Shown here: positions 44,901 to 56,092 of the stretch, in pieces | Layout: each line of letters begins with the position of its first letter | How positions within the stretch are numbered: the stretch's first letter is position 1 | DNA from: Ectocarpus siliculosus | Lineage: Eukaryota; Sar; Phaeophyceae; Ectocarpales; Ectocarpaceae | Direction: 5' to 3' | Assembly (NCBI GenBank): GCA_000310025.1 | Contig: FN648540.1 | Location: 8,042-72,041 of the forward strand | Length of the DNA stretch: 64,000 nucleotides | Made by a program: the position numbers and the translations under genes | The notes under the pieces: generated by a model | Databases searched by the model: none | Seen by the model: only the letters and a program-made list of their open reading frames with translations | What the model was told of the DNA's origin: nothing

Positions 44901-47900
44901 ACAACGGAAACGCTCCCACCGGCGGAAAAGAACAAGCCTCTGCGATAGCCAATGGGGTGGCACCTTGCTCTACAGGCGCTGAGGCTGAACAACTTCAAGC
45001 ACATGTAAGCGAGAAATCAGCACATGGTTGTCCGGCTGCAGGTATGGAGTTGCGCGTTGTTGAGCTACCACCTGATGCCACGGTGTGAGAGGCTTGAACG
45101 ATGTGTCTTTTGAAGGGGGTGTAGTCTTTGCTATCGTCAGCTATCACCGTGGGTCCACATGTTTGTCTGCGTTGTCAAGTTTAAGGTTTAATCCGCTTGT
45201 GTCCCACAAGAACGAATGATGAATGTGACTGCTTCTGTTTCCCAACTCTTCGTCGTTCCAGGCGGAAGCGATGGAATTAGAGCTGAGATTTACGTGGGAA
45301 TCCTTCCAGCGGCAACTAAGCGCCATGGCTCGTGAGAAGGTGGCCATCCAGAAACAAGTCAAAGAGGTCACTGGGCAATGTACCACCCTTCGAAAACAGG
45401 TCTGTGAAGCTCCTGGTGTAATTCTTGAACACGATGTCAACGAATGCGAGTAAAATGCCTGTTTAGTTGTTAAAAAGAAACAAAAACTGTTGCTGCCTAT
45501 TTACAGTTGCGCTTAAACGTGGCCGACCAACGATATCTCGAGAAGAAATCTTCCCCTCTGATGGTTGATTATTGGTTTGCAGCAGTGTTGGCGCCTGTGC
45601 ATCAACGGCTTTCGTTATGCCGTGCTGTGATCGTGTGGCAATTCCCATTCCCTCCACGATCGTTTTGCGTGTTCATTTGTGATATCTTCGCGTATGTCGC
45701 TGAACTGCAAGGTGTCGCACTACAAAAAGGTGGCCAAGGAAAGGGAGGCGACTGAGCAAGTAAGTGGCCGCTTTTCTTGCACTGCTGTTTGGGTGAACGC
45801 TTAGTTACAACTTGATGCTTTTCTACACGCTCGTGGTCATCTGACCCATCTACCAGACTCCAGAGACAACACAAAGCAGCATTGATACCTTGACCTCTCC
45901 GTGAAATGGCTGCGCTTCGTTATATTCCCTCCGGAGTAATTTGGCCAGATTTGTTTTTTTAGCATCGTTTTATACACTTGGAGCGCAATATACCGTAGCG
46001 TGGTGTTTCCTAGTGAACGTGGAATGTCGCTCGAATCGTTCACATGGCGGCTACAGTAATGGGACAATTTGTTCATTGCAACATTGTTCTTGATTGTGTA
46101 CACATACAGCATGAAGTTATCGAGCTTCGGGCTCGCTTAGAAGAGGCACAAAGGACACTGGTGGAAATGTCGCAAGAATTGGCTGCAAAGACACAGGAGA
46201 CGGATTCGTCCCGAGCCCTTGCAAACACTCTGGAGCACCGGATGCAGGAGGTTGAGTCCGACATGTTGGGGTTGAGGAAGGCTTTGGAATCTGCGTCTCA
46301 AGAACTGTCTGCAAAGGAGCGGGAAGCGGTGTCGGCCAGAGCCCTAGCTGACACTCTGAAGCACCGAGTACACGAGGTCGAGTCCGAAGTGTTGGCATCA
46401 CAGAAGACTTCGGAGGCCACGGAGGAAGAGCTCGCGTCCGCCCTTGCCAGCGCAAGCAAGCTGCAAAGTGCCTTGTCCAAGGTTTCTGAGCTCGAGAGCG
46501 TTGTTCGTGGTTTGGAAGGGGAGAAGCTCCACTTGAATGAGACCACCGAAGCTCTCGCAAGCCGAGCCAGTGCTAAGCTTTTAGAATTACAGGAGGTGAT
46601 TCGCTCGCAAAAGGAAGAGAAAGCGATTGCGTCGCAAACGTTCGACGAAGCCGAGGGGGCGCGGGCGACGCTGATGATGACGTTGAGAGATATCGCTGAG
46701 CTGGTTGGGTGAGTCATGATCTCTTAGAGTCCTGTTGATGCCACAATAACCGCGGGAATGCTTAGTTCTAGGCTCGGCAATCCCAGAGTAAAGGCGGCAT
46801 CATGAAATAAACAATACAATTCATTGCAGGTTTGTTTATTTCTTGACTATAGCGTACGGGGAACAACCATCACGATTTTCTCGCCTTGTTGTCTTGGATC
46901 GCGAAAGGTATTTATCGACATCGTCGTTGCGCAGAAAAAATGCCTTATCTCCGGAATCTTTCAAAAGTTTTTCTTTGCTTATCTGCCTCGCATGCATTTA
47001 TCAGGTGCGAGCGCAGCGGAGAAGCTGTTGTGTCCAGCCTCAGGATCGCAGACAAGATCACCGAGGTAAAGCAGCAGCTGGCCACTGCGGAGGACGTACT
47101 GGAAGCCACGGCGCAGGCCTTGCTACGGACTGCGGTCGAGGTGCGCATTCCGAGGCAGATCGTCACCAGCAGCGCACCTTGTTGGGCATTGCACAACATG
47201 GCAAGGCCTACCCCCTGTTGCTCACTTCTGGGGTGAAGTTGGCTGAAATACCACCCTCATCCCTCTTGAACTGTTTCAACCGCAGTGCGGCGAGGACGTC
47301 ACTTACTGTACAATATTGCTCATGTGGCCAAATGCTGTTAACACATGTTTTGTTACGTGTTGTTCATCATTCACAGGGAGAGGTTGCCCTCGGTTCAGGG
47401 TGGAGCTGGATCACCCGTGGCGTCACCAGCCTGCAGCGCCGAATGCAAGTTGCAGAATCGGAGCTTTCGCGAAGGTGCGCACCGTGTGTAACAGAGCCAA
47501 CACCCGTGATGTAAATCAACAGCCGGTGCTAGGGACAGACGCACCCAAGCAAGTATGTCTCACATGTTCTGGGAACGAGGGTGATTACTGATACCGCAGT
47601 GAATGGCGAATTTATTCCGCTACAAGACCATGCAAGAGACCCTCACTTTGATACCTTTGCAACTACCGCGTTCGGTGGTTGCATGAGATACACCACACGG
47701 TTAGAAACCAAGTGTCGTTTCAGCGTCGCCCACGCGCGATGGCATGCAACCGTTCCTATGGACACGTGTGCTCACCAGATTATTTTCCCGTTCCGGATGC
47801 TGTGTTGCGCAGGGCGGTAGCCCAAGACGATGGCGGTCTTCGTGACAGAGCACAGACGGAAGAAAGATCAACATCAGCAGTGGTCGAATGCAACGGAAAC

Positions 47901-50900
47901 ACTGTGATGCATGAGGTGCGTACAGGTCGGGCTAGGGATCGACCTATTTTCAGTCGGCAGCAAGTGTGTCGATTCGAGTTTTTTGTTTCTGAGTGCTTGC
48001 CTGAAGGTTATTTCGTCACATGAAGGACGTTCTGGCTGCCCAACAGCTGCAAGCCCAAGTTCATCATATCCAGAAGCTGGCGAACGAGCTCCCCAACCGG
48101 GAGGACTTGAACAGCGGTTGCCTAGAACACAACACCTCTTCTTAGCGAAACAGTTCTAGACTGGACGTTGAGGGAGGCCCTAGTCTTGTTGGCGTGCTGC
48201 CCTCCTCGTGCGTGTTTCGTATTCCAGTTATTCTGAGCATCGTCAGCACCGTCGGTATGTTTGGACACACCAGCCGGGGTCACACGAATTAGATATTCTT
48301 TCTCTTCGCCTTTGCGTTTCGGCCCTTGCCCTAACACCTATGGTGAGAATGTTTCAGCCGTTGGTTACACGCGCGAAGCACATATTTCACTCGGTATCCT
48401 CTTGTTGTTAGGGCAGTGCGTGAGAAATTGTACTCTCCAAGTTGGGCGACTACACCAAGAATAGAATTCACGGGGCCGTGAGCTTAGCCCCAAGTGTCAG
48501 AAGGGTCCAAGATTCCGATTTCAACCACCGAGGTGATCGGTTCTGATTCTATAGCGCAGGTCTTTCAAGAGCTACTTCGCAGCTGGTCGCTCACTCACAC
48601 CCCTGGAGTGAAGAAACCACGTTCGAGCACGAGGGAGATATTCTTCTGTAACTCATCTCGTCGGTGTTTTTTCTGCCGAATGTTTCTGACCTAGGTGGCT
48701 CTCCGGCAAGCCAAGGAGGAAGTAGAGACCGTCAAGGCGACCCTCAGGTGCGAAATAATACTTGGATCATCGTTGCTCGAGGTCTGGGTACCGTATATGA
48801 CACAAGATAACACACCTACATAAGAAAGCACACCCCCCACAGAATACAACACCCCGGTGATAGTTTTGGGCGCTTCTGACAAACCATCGATTTATCACCG
48901 GGGGTACATAAGAAAACACACCCCGGTGATATTTTTAGATACGCCGCATATAGTCACGGGGCCCCTCCTTCATTATCACCGGGGTGACAGCATCTGCCCT
49001 GGGCAATCACACACACAACCACGTCAGCTGTGTGCGGGGAAAGATCCCGCATGGAGACCCCCAACACAATGAACGTGCAGGCAGAGCAGAATGAAGCCGC
49101 AAGTACCAAGTAAACGTTTTTGTGAGGGGGGCAGGGAAGGATGGCGCACACAGTCTGTGGCCACCGCCAATCATCGTATCGGTCGAGGTACCTTCGATTT
49201 TTAGTATTTTCTTGCTCGATTCAAGCCCGTATTTTGTTTCAAACCTTTTTTGGCGATGAGAGGGTTGAGTTATCGCCGAGGTCATGTGCTCAGGAGTTTC
49301 GTCACCTCGGTTGAGCCCCTTTGTTTTTCCACGCCCCTTTAGGTAGGTCCCTACACTGCAGGCATGGCTATCACACCCCCTTTTATCGCACCCCCTCATT
49401 TATCACACCCCAAAGCACACGCTGTGGCTGTTCAGACGTGCTATCACACCCCCTTTTATCACACACCCTCATTTATCACACCCCCAAACACACGCTGTGG
49501 GTGCTCGGACGCGCTATCACACCCCCAAACACACGCTGTGGGTGTTCGGACGCGCTATCACACCCCCTGTTTTATCACACACCCTCAGGGGCCCCTGCGA
49601 GCTGCACTTTATCACCCGGGGTACACAAGATAACACACCCCCCACAGGATATCACACCCCGTGATAATATTTTCAAACTCCAAAATGTCACGACCGGGGT
49701 GTGTTTTCTTGTGTCATATACGGTACTAATACGTTCGTCAAATTAGTGGCTGTTGGTTCCGGGCAGGTATCGTCGGAATACAGCTAGAGCCCGCCACTCC
49801 GTTTTTGCAACCCTCGTCAAACATACCTGGTCAGGCCTTCTCGGCCGCCATGAATCTTGTGTGCCTCAACTTGTTCATGCGTACTCAAGCGATACAACTG
49901 TATTTGTGGTATTGACAATGAATCCTTTCGCGTCGTTTTGGTTGCATGTTTTTGGTGACTCTCAGGAAGGAGCGGCTTCTGATGGTTGCTTTCCGGAGAT
50001 GGGGTCACTTTTACCTGGCCTTGAGCAATGAGGCCCTTAAGAAGCGGACCAAGGAGAAAAACCAGGCTCGCAGCCGGGTAAGTCTACAAGTAAGGCCTGG
50101 AGCGTGATCTTGACCTACACTGCAGTACACCCATTTTTCCGGCGGTGCACAGGGAGCTTCCCGCCTGTGATACAGTCGCGATATGTCAATATTTTTTCTA
50201 ACCGGTGTCGTCGCCTAATCGACGCAAATTCACTGTGTCGCAGAGGGCCAAGCCAGAAATCACGCCGTCGAGCATGATGGAACAGACGCGTAACGATACA
50301 GGGCGCAGCCGCCGGCGTGGTGGTGGGCGAGAGCCGTTGCAGCTGACGTCCTCCGAGGTTCGACTCATGGTGGAGAAGGAGGCCGTAACGGTTGCACGCG
50401 AACTCGCGGGCGCACCCACTGCATCGTTGCTCGCGCTTGTTGACGCGAGGAAAGATATGGACGACGTATCTATGAAGGCCCAGGTGCGAACGTGGCGTGT
50501 CAAGTACATCTGTGTCATGCTCGAAAAGTACCTCCTTTTCTTGTAAATATTGACGCCTGCATACTGGATTTAGGATAGGCATGTTTTCACGAGAAGAACC
50601 GGTTTTTCCAATGACGCCCGTTTGTCGTAAACTTGTGACAGGCGACGCTTGGCGTGTTGTATTCGCAGCCGCCGTTGACGCAAGACGCCGACGTGGCGAA
50701 GGATGGCAGCATGATGCGCAAGATCGAGAGGCTTCCCCACGAAGAGGGAGAGGCCCTAAACGCTTTGCCATCGCCTGGCCGCCAAATGAGGGCAAGTGCC
50801 AATATTAGCGTCGAAGCCGCAGGGGCTAACCTGTCGGAAGAAGCTCTGCCGGAGCCGCCGACCGCGCCGATTGTGCCGATCAGTCAGCAGGAGTCCGAGG

Positions 50901-52077
50901 CCGCCCAAGCTGCCGATCTTGCGGGTGTGACGAGGGCCCTAAACGTGAGACAGATTCCAACGCCCATTGTTGTCGCCGATAGAATTCGCGTTAAGAATTT
51001 GTTTCTCTTGAAGGGATGTAATGGGCGTGCCATTGTGTTTGTGATTTGTTTGCCGTGCTGACCGTGTTTCTGGAGCTTCTGTTGCCCGCGAGCGTTGGGA
51101 ACTGTCTCGGGGGAGTATTTTTCAATATCACATTGATGGTTAGCTCTGTCACCGGTGGAAAATATTCTTGGCCTTCTCAAAACATTTCCCTCATCAAGGA
51201 ATCATTTTACGTTTCATGCCCACCCTACGTCGAAAAAGATCAGTTGTGTGATGGCGAGATGTCGCCAATAAAGTACGAGCAGTTGCGTTAGGGCCACGTG
51301 GGAGCTGACTTGTAACGTCTGCTGCGTATCCGCTCTGGTGTTTGTTTCGCGCAGAATGCCCCACCGGGCAGGACGACAGGGCCGCTGGTAGAGGATGGTG
51401 TTTCGAAGAAAGAGCGGGCCGAGTTCCTCAAGAGGCAGAGGGAGGAGCGAAAGTTGAACAGGAAGAAGGGAATGCAAGCTTCCTCAGGCAGTGCGGGGTT
51501 CCGCAACCGCCGGACGTCTGCTCCTGCGACGATGACTCCGGCTGCCGTCGACGCACCACCAGGTCCGCGTACCCCACCAACTCTCCACCGCGAGGCGAAC
51601 TTCTGCCAAGCGACTCCGAAGACGGCCATCGAAGACAAGGGATCATCAGGAAGCAAGCGAATTCCTCCCCCATGTATGGCGTTCACTGCTGGCGTGTCAC
51701 CGAAGGACGCGGCACCGACAGGAGAGGGCCAGCAGGGCGGGGGTCCGTCCTCACGTAGTGATTCGACGCCGACTGGCGAGGCTGTTCCACCCTTTAGGGC
51801 GTCCCCGCCCCGTATGTTCAACCCGATGGCTGTTCCCCCGCCTATCGCACCTCCGAGCGCAACCACCAGCTCCCACGCTCCGCCTCCCATGCACCCGTCC
51901 ATGGCGTTTAACGTCAACGAGACGGTGGAAAGGGCGTTGACGGAGGCGAGGCGCGACGCCGGCTTAGCTGAGAGAAACGCGACGTTTTGGAAATGCCGAT
52001 TAAGGGATTTAGCGGTGTGGGCGGCATCGTTTGTTATTCTCACGTACGCGTCCGACCACGGGTTCGAGGGCTGCTAA
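38993..52077 (+). CDS. Long coiled-coil protein, about 20 exons
   Basis: Phase-consistent GT-AG exons: 38990/38993-39079, 40322-40465, 40912-41003, 41246-41384, 41604-42363, 42556-43305, 44591-44702, 44848-45004, 45262-45399, 45712-45759, 46110-46708, 47005-47140, 47377-47474, 47813-47915, 48695-48747, 49966-50077, 50244-50483, 50642-50944 and 51355-52077 (TAA). Together they encode about 1,600 aa. An exon starting 48026 (DVLAAQQLQAQVHHIQKLAN) is probable, but its donor is unclear. Most exons encode Glu/Ala/Gln/Leu heptads, for example LQARVSELEEEIV, LEGAQEDVKLAQ and LQSALSKVSELESVV. The product is thus a long rod-like, probably dimeric protein. The last exons are different: a Lys/Arg-rich AFRRWGHFYLAL segment, a Pro/Ser-rich linker, and a C-terminal hydrophobic LAVWAASFVILTYA, which might anchor it in a membrane. 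No motor head was seen. It resembles golgin or centrosomal scaffolds only in architecture; the function is unknown. Two introns carry mobile or repeated DNA. Confidence 0.82.
39390..40470. repeat. Tandem duplication of an intron-exon unit, plus inverted exon fragment
   Basis: About 480 bp at 39390-39870 is repeated at about 40000-40470. Shared landmarks include CCCTTGTTCCGCCGGAAT, GCCCATTCAT, CCTTCGTGCTCTCTGGTCTG and CTGACGATGAGGGCCGTTGG. The second copy contains the functional exon 40322-40465. In the first copy the matching exon (from about 39727) has an early in-frame TAG (39739-39741) and shifts, so it is a dead exon. Between them, 39888-39966 is a third partial copy in inverted orientation: its minus strand reads VKAAKAANKKLGTEVARLKM, close to the exon's VKAAKATNQQLETEVARLTT. 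The dead exon and the inverted fragment face each other across the N run. Confidence 0.75.
39881..39887. other. Seven unresolved bases (N)
   Basis: They sit exactly at the centre of the inverted exon repeat described for 39390-40470, where a hairpin would hinder sequencing. Confidence 0.9.
43630..43836 (+). repeat. Three tandem 65-bp units in a coiled-coil gene intron
   Basis: GGGTTTTCGTCGCTTGGCAA and CGACGTTGTAAAACAAGCC recur three times between 43650 and 43832, separated by GGTGTTTGCCATCGGG and C runs. The last unit continues into dispersed repeat R2. It is intronic (between 43305 and 44591). Confidence 0.8.
43770..44172. repeat. Dispersed repeat R2, copy 1 (intronic)
   Basis: About 400 bp matching 54914-55312 in the same orientation, with a few percent difference by eye. 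Shared landmarks are AACTCGGCAACCAGGTTACC, CCATAATGG, GGGGGATGATCGCACCACG, CTGTCTCTGGAAGTGAAAGC and TTCATGCGACTCGCC. A poly(T)-interrupted GGTTACCG...CGGTAACC inverted pair lies inside. Confidence 0.75.
48791..49723. mobile_element. TA-flanked TIR element (933 bp) in an intron of the coiled-coil gene
   Basis: The ends are exact inverted copies: GTACCGTATATGACACAAGA at 48788-48807 and its complement at 49707-49726, with TA at 48789-48790 and 49724-49725. The similarity continues into AACACACC. Inside are many AACACACCCC, ATCACCGGGG and TATCACACCCC words. There are also about three tandem units of up to 70 bp at 49376-49580 containing CACGCTGTGGGTGTTCGGAC. No transposase frame was seen. It shares its ends with the hairpin element at 11104-11320. 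It lies between exons 48695-48747 and 49966-50077 and should be removed by splicing. Confidence 0.75.
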
Positions 52078-52969
52078 GAACGACGGGTTGTGTTTTTTCA
52101 TAGGCTCATCGTGGGTGTTTAGACCACGCCGCGGCTGAGATAACGTTTGTTGTGTTGCCGAGCTTCCGGTGCTGTAGAGTAGTTCCTATAGAGATGCTTG
52201 CAATGTCGGAGCTCTGATACGTGTAGTGTGGATGTTTCCGCCTTTCAGCTCAGCACGTCTTGTGGCTGCTTGGATACGGTGGTTGTGGTTTGGGTTGATC
52301 TGCGGCGACACTTGCGCCGTAAGGCGTTGTCCTCTGTAAACTGTGAGTCCATTAATTACATGCGTGTGCGACTTTGGACCTAAGGTAGCCAGTGTCAAAC
52401 TGCGAATCGCAAGTTTCGTAAGACTCTACTATTATACACGCGTCGACACGACCTTGTCCTCTTTGGTACGAACATCACGGCCGACAACTCTGTCTACGAG
52501 TTGCCGGTCGTACTGCTGTACAAGTACATGGAACAAATTTCTGTATACAGAGTAGTCCACCAAACAGACGGAGACAGGCGAGACTACATGTAAGCACACC
52601 AGTCTGCGCATCGCACGAAATGAGGGAACTCAACTTCAGCAGTAGATTAGAACATACACGCACGAATTCCCGACGGGCCCGCGTCACCGGCGGTGCCTCT
52701 ACCGTGCAGTAAACCGTCCAGATTGCATATTCAAACTTCCACCGGTGCCTGCGTTCCTGTGCTGGAACGAGTTCGAAAAAACTGGGGTGGCGAGCCTACT
52801 ACAGTTCTGCTACGGGCAGAAAACACAACAAACACGTGGCACACAGAGCGCGAGGCAGCAGTCAGGAATACTGATGTCAGGACACCGGGCACTGGGCACC
52901 GGACACCGGACCCTCGACCTCCGCCTATGTGAAAAACGCGAAAAAGCGAGAACGGCAGACCGGACGTCG

Positions 52970-52994
52970 CTGGACACTGGACACCAGACCAGAC

Positions 52995-53032
<38 letters not shown>

Positions 53033-53034
53033 GT
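52970..53034. repeat. GTCTGGT array with inverted arm
   Basis: Four to five tandem GTGTCTG/GTCTGGT units are preceded by CTGGACACCAGACCAGAC, which can pair with them. Translations of it (VSGVWCLVSG) are artefacts. Confidence 0.65.
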
Positions 53035-53333
53035 CGGAACCGGTTCTTCTCAACCGGCATGTTTTCTGCCGCGCAATCGATCTTGAAAAGGGGTCCCGCC
53101 GTATGCTCGGAAGAGCTCGCTCACGAGCAACCAGGCGAGTGCGACGAGTGCAGTGGGCCTGCAACTAGAGTTGACGTGATTCACACAAAGCACGGACCAA
53201 TTGGTGCACAGCCGTTGCCATGACTACCCGAAGGTGAGAGGGGGCGGATGATGTTACCGATATCATGCACAAAAACCACGGGGTGATTGCGTGTGAGGGC
53301 GAAGGCGAAACGGAGGCACTGAGAGAAGGCGAA

Positions 53334-53336
<3 letters not shown>

Positions 53337-53373
<37 letters not shown>
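53337..53373. repeat. GA microsatellite
   Basis: A (GA)n run of about 35 bases, intergenic. Confidence 0.85.
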
Positions 53374-53374
<1 letters not shown>

Positions 53375-54913
53375 ACATGCAGTGCCGGTCCCCCCATACT
53401 TCGGTACGTCGATGTCCTTGATCAGAGCTGCCTTATGTGGTCACTCATGCTCTGCGCGAGTCTCCCAAATCCCGCCTGTTGGTTATGTCATGTTCAACGT
53501 ACATAACGAATGTCCCGTGTCGCTGTGACATGCTGCGTGCACCCACCAAGACTGCCGATCCACACACACACGCAACTGCGACCCATTCTATGATACGTAC
53601 CTGTAGAATAGTTTCTCCCGTGTACTGACAACAATCCTACTGAGGGCGCCCCTTGCGAAACGTGTGTTGCGTCCGAGGCAAACCTACATCCAACTTGGAT
53701 AATGAATTTGATTTTACTTCGGGGTGGTCTTCGCGGCAGTATGATACAGGGGGGATAAAAACAGGCCAAAATTGTACCCGTTGGGGTTTGTCAAACGATG
53801 ACGATGAGAGCCGCACGGCATCCAAGACAACGAACGATGGTTCCGAACGTTGTCCATGATCAGGTGGTTGGGAGATCTTGCCCTCGCATTGATACTCTGC
53901 GAACTCAGCGAGCAATGTGTGATGGTGTGATGGGCTATTCTGCTGCGTGCTGACGGAAGTCGAAAACAGTGCCGTTGACAAAGACTAGTGGAAGCAGGGC
54001 GTGGTGAGTTACTCCTGTCGACTTTGCCCTCAGGCATAGGATGTCAGCTAGTCGCCATGCTGTCGAGCACAAGAGCCCTAGACCATACTTCCGGAGCATC
54101 AAGAACAAATTAATGACGTATACACACGCATGCATATCGATACATCTATCCTATCTGTGTGTGTGTGTGCCTAATCCCGCGTGATCTGTCCTGACCACTC
54201 AAATTTCCCATGGGATAACACCTCATCAGTGGCGTGGAAGTGGTTGGGCGCTGCTGCATGTGCGGCAGGACCCGTGCTAGATGAGAAATCTGACGAATAC
54301 TCATCATCATCTCCAGCCCACCCCCGACCAGGCCGTCGCGTGTGTGTCGAAAATAACATGGAGATCGATGGCCTGCGAATGACAGTGTTCTTGTTCACGA
54401 AGTGGTCAGCGGCGGGGTCAGCGGCGGGGTCAGCGATACGCAAGGAGAATGTGGGTGGTGGTTGTCTTCTATTTGTTTCGCCCCGCCATCGTACCTTGCG
54501 GCACCTAAGAAACTTGCCCTCAAGTCATTTTTACACCTGGACGCGCACCCGTCGCCGCATGAGAAATGTTGGCGTGGGCATTGCTCCATCCACTTCGAAC
54601 CCTCGCTGCTGCCCATTGCCGGCATCACATCGGTTGCCACCCGGCCACCCAATGCCTCTTTTATGACGCACAAGGACTTGGCTCAGGAGTAGACCCCGCA
54701 GTCCTAAGCTGCTGCGCCCAAAGCACCATGTATCGCTTTCGGGCCACCATCCGCCTACCCTTTACCCGAGGGATTGGCCATTCCTCCCCGCCTTTGTCTG
54801 CGGCATGTTGTTCGGGGATGTTCACGTTAGTGACAATTTGTTCCACGAATATGGTGGCCTACGTTCAGAGGGGGCGGACACGTGGTTTGCAGTTTTTCCC
54901 CTGCCCCCCCCCC

Positions 54914-55312
54914 CGGTGTTTGCCATCGGGATTGGGTTTTCGTCGCTTGGCAACGACGTTGTAAAACAAGCCAATTCACTTCGTGCACTCGGCAACCAGG
55001 TTACCGGTTTTTTTACCTCTGTTTTTTGTTTTGGCGGTAACCATAATGGCGCTCGAGTAGATTATGTTGTGGGGGGTCGAGAACCCTCACTCCGCACAAG
55101 GGGGATGATCGCACCACGCTGTGTTAAGATGGCCAAGCATCCTCGAGGCAGTTACACAGTGCTTATAACTGTCTCTGGAAGTGAAAGCACCAGAAAATAA
55201 ATAAAGTCATATGCAGCTGTCATGCGTACGCAAGGAAGTATGCACAAGATGCCGAAAACCCTTTGCAGGATACAGTGCACCCTTCATGCGACTCGCCGAA
55301 TACCTCAGGGGC
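54914..55312. repeat. Dispersed repeat R2, copy 2
   Basis: Matches 43770-44172. It carries a single GGGTTTTCGTCGCTTGGCAA unit instead of the three found upstream of copy 1. A plus-strand frame at 55211-55720 starts near its right end and encodes a Cys-containing peptide (CTRCRKPF, later MCHGC), possibly zinc binding. The corresponding frame is not conserved in copy 1. Confidence 0.75.
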
Positions 55313-55619
55313 CAACAGGAATCAATCACCGGCACGATGTGCCATGGCTGCCACTCGACGGATGGTTTTGATAAGTTCATCATGTTACAAACGAGTCTGG
55401 GCAGCAATGTCCTCTATTTGCTCCCAGTTCCGGACCTGACCCAACCACGAAGCAAAGTACCTTCATCAAGATTGCGCCACTTCTTGCGCCACTTCTTTCT
55501 TTATCTGTTTTGTTTCTCTCCTACCCTTCACACCTACAAAAGGAGGGAGTCGGTCCCTGGCCGCGTTTATCGTCGCGTTAAACCCACATTGCGAGGCAGG
55601 AGACGGCCGATGGTACGTG

Positions 55620-56092
55620 CCTATTCTGGAGGTTATACAACTTGTGTCGCTGGAGGTTTGCATGGCGTGCAGGAGGTTTCCAAGGTTGCACTTTCGTGTC
55701 GACTTCGAAATACCTTCTAGCTTGTGGTGTCCTGCTAAAGCACACACGTTACCGGACGATTACAGTGGCAGGGTCCCATCCTGAGTCGCGCGCCGGTGGC
55801 GCGGGCTTCTGGTTTGACGTGGGCCCGTAATGTGGATGTGTTGCCTCATAATATTGCCAGTGACGCGCAGTCAAGCTTAGAGAGCCTGCGGGTGAGACCA
55901 TCATCATCTGCAAGTGGCCTAGGGACGGTGGCTTGGGCTAAACGACTGAAGTGTTTCGTATTACATGTGGATAAGGCCGCGGAATCGGTGTCGTGGCCGA
56001 TATGGTTGAAGGAACTGACCTTCAGGTTCGGTTTTAATCATCCCATCGTTGCCAGATATGCGAACAACGACGGCCCTTCATAGAAATCGCAC
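55620..56092 (+). pseudogene. Relic of an FNIP-type repeat gene, copy B
   Basis: Diverged sequence follows the order of copies A and C: ACTTGTGTCGCTGGAGGTTTG, TAGCTTGTGG, GGCTTCTGGTTTGACGTGG, then GGTGTCGTGGCCG. Only one repeat remains (WPIWLKELTFRFGFNHPIV, about 55998-56055). Stops and frame changes interrupt it. It is a dead member of the family. Confidence 0.6.

Larger units (their letters stand above)
52078..54913. other. Intergenic, 3' of the coiled-coil gene
   Basis: No gene was supported. It contains a TACTGCTGTACAAGTACATG word at 52511-52530, similar to one at about 20133. It also has GGACACCGG-type repeats (52880-52915), a GTCTGGT array at 52990-53030, a GA microsatellite at 53337-53373 and a CAGCGGCGGGGT duplication at 54408-54432. 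Confidence 0.4.
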
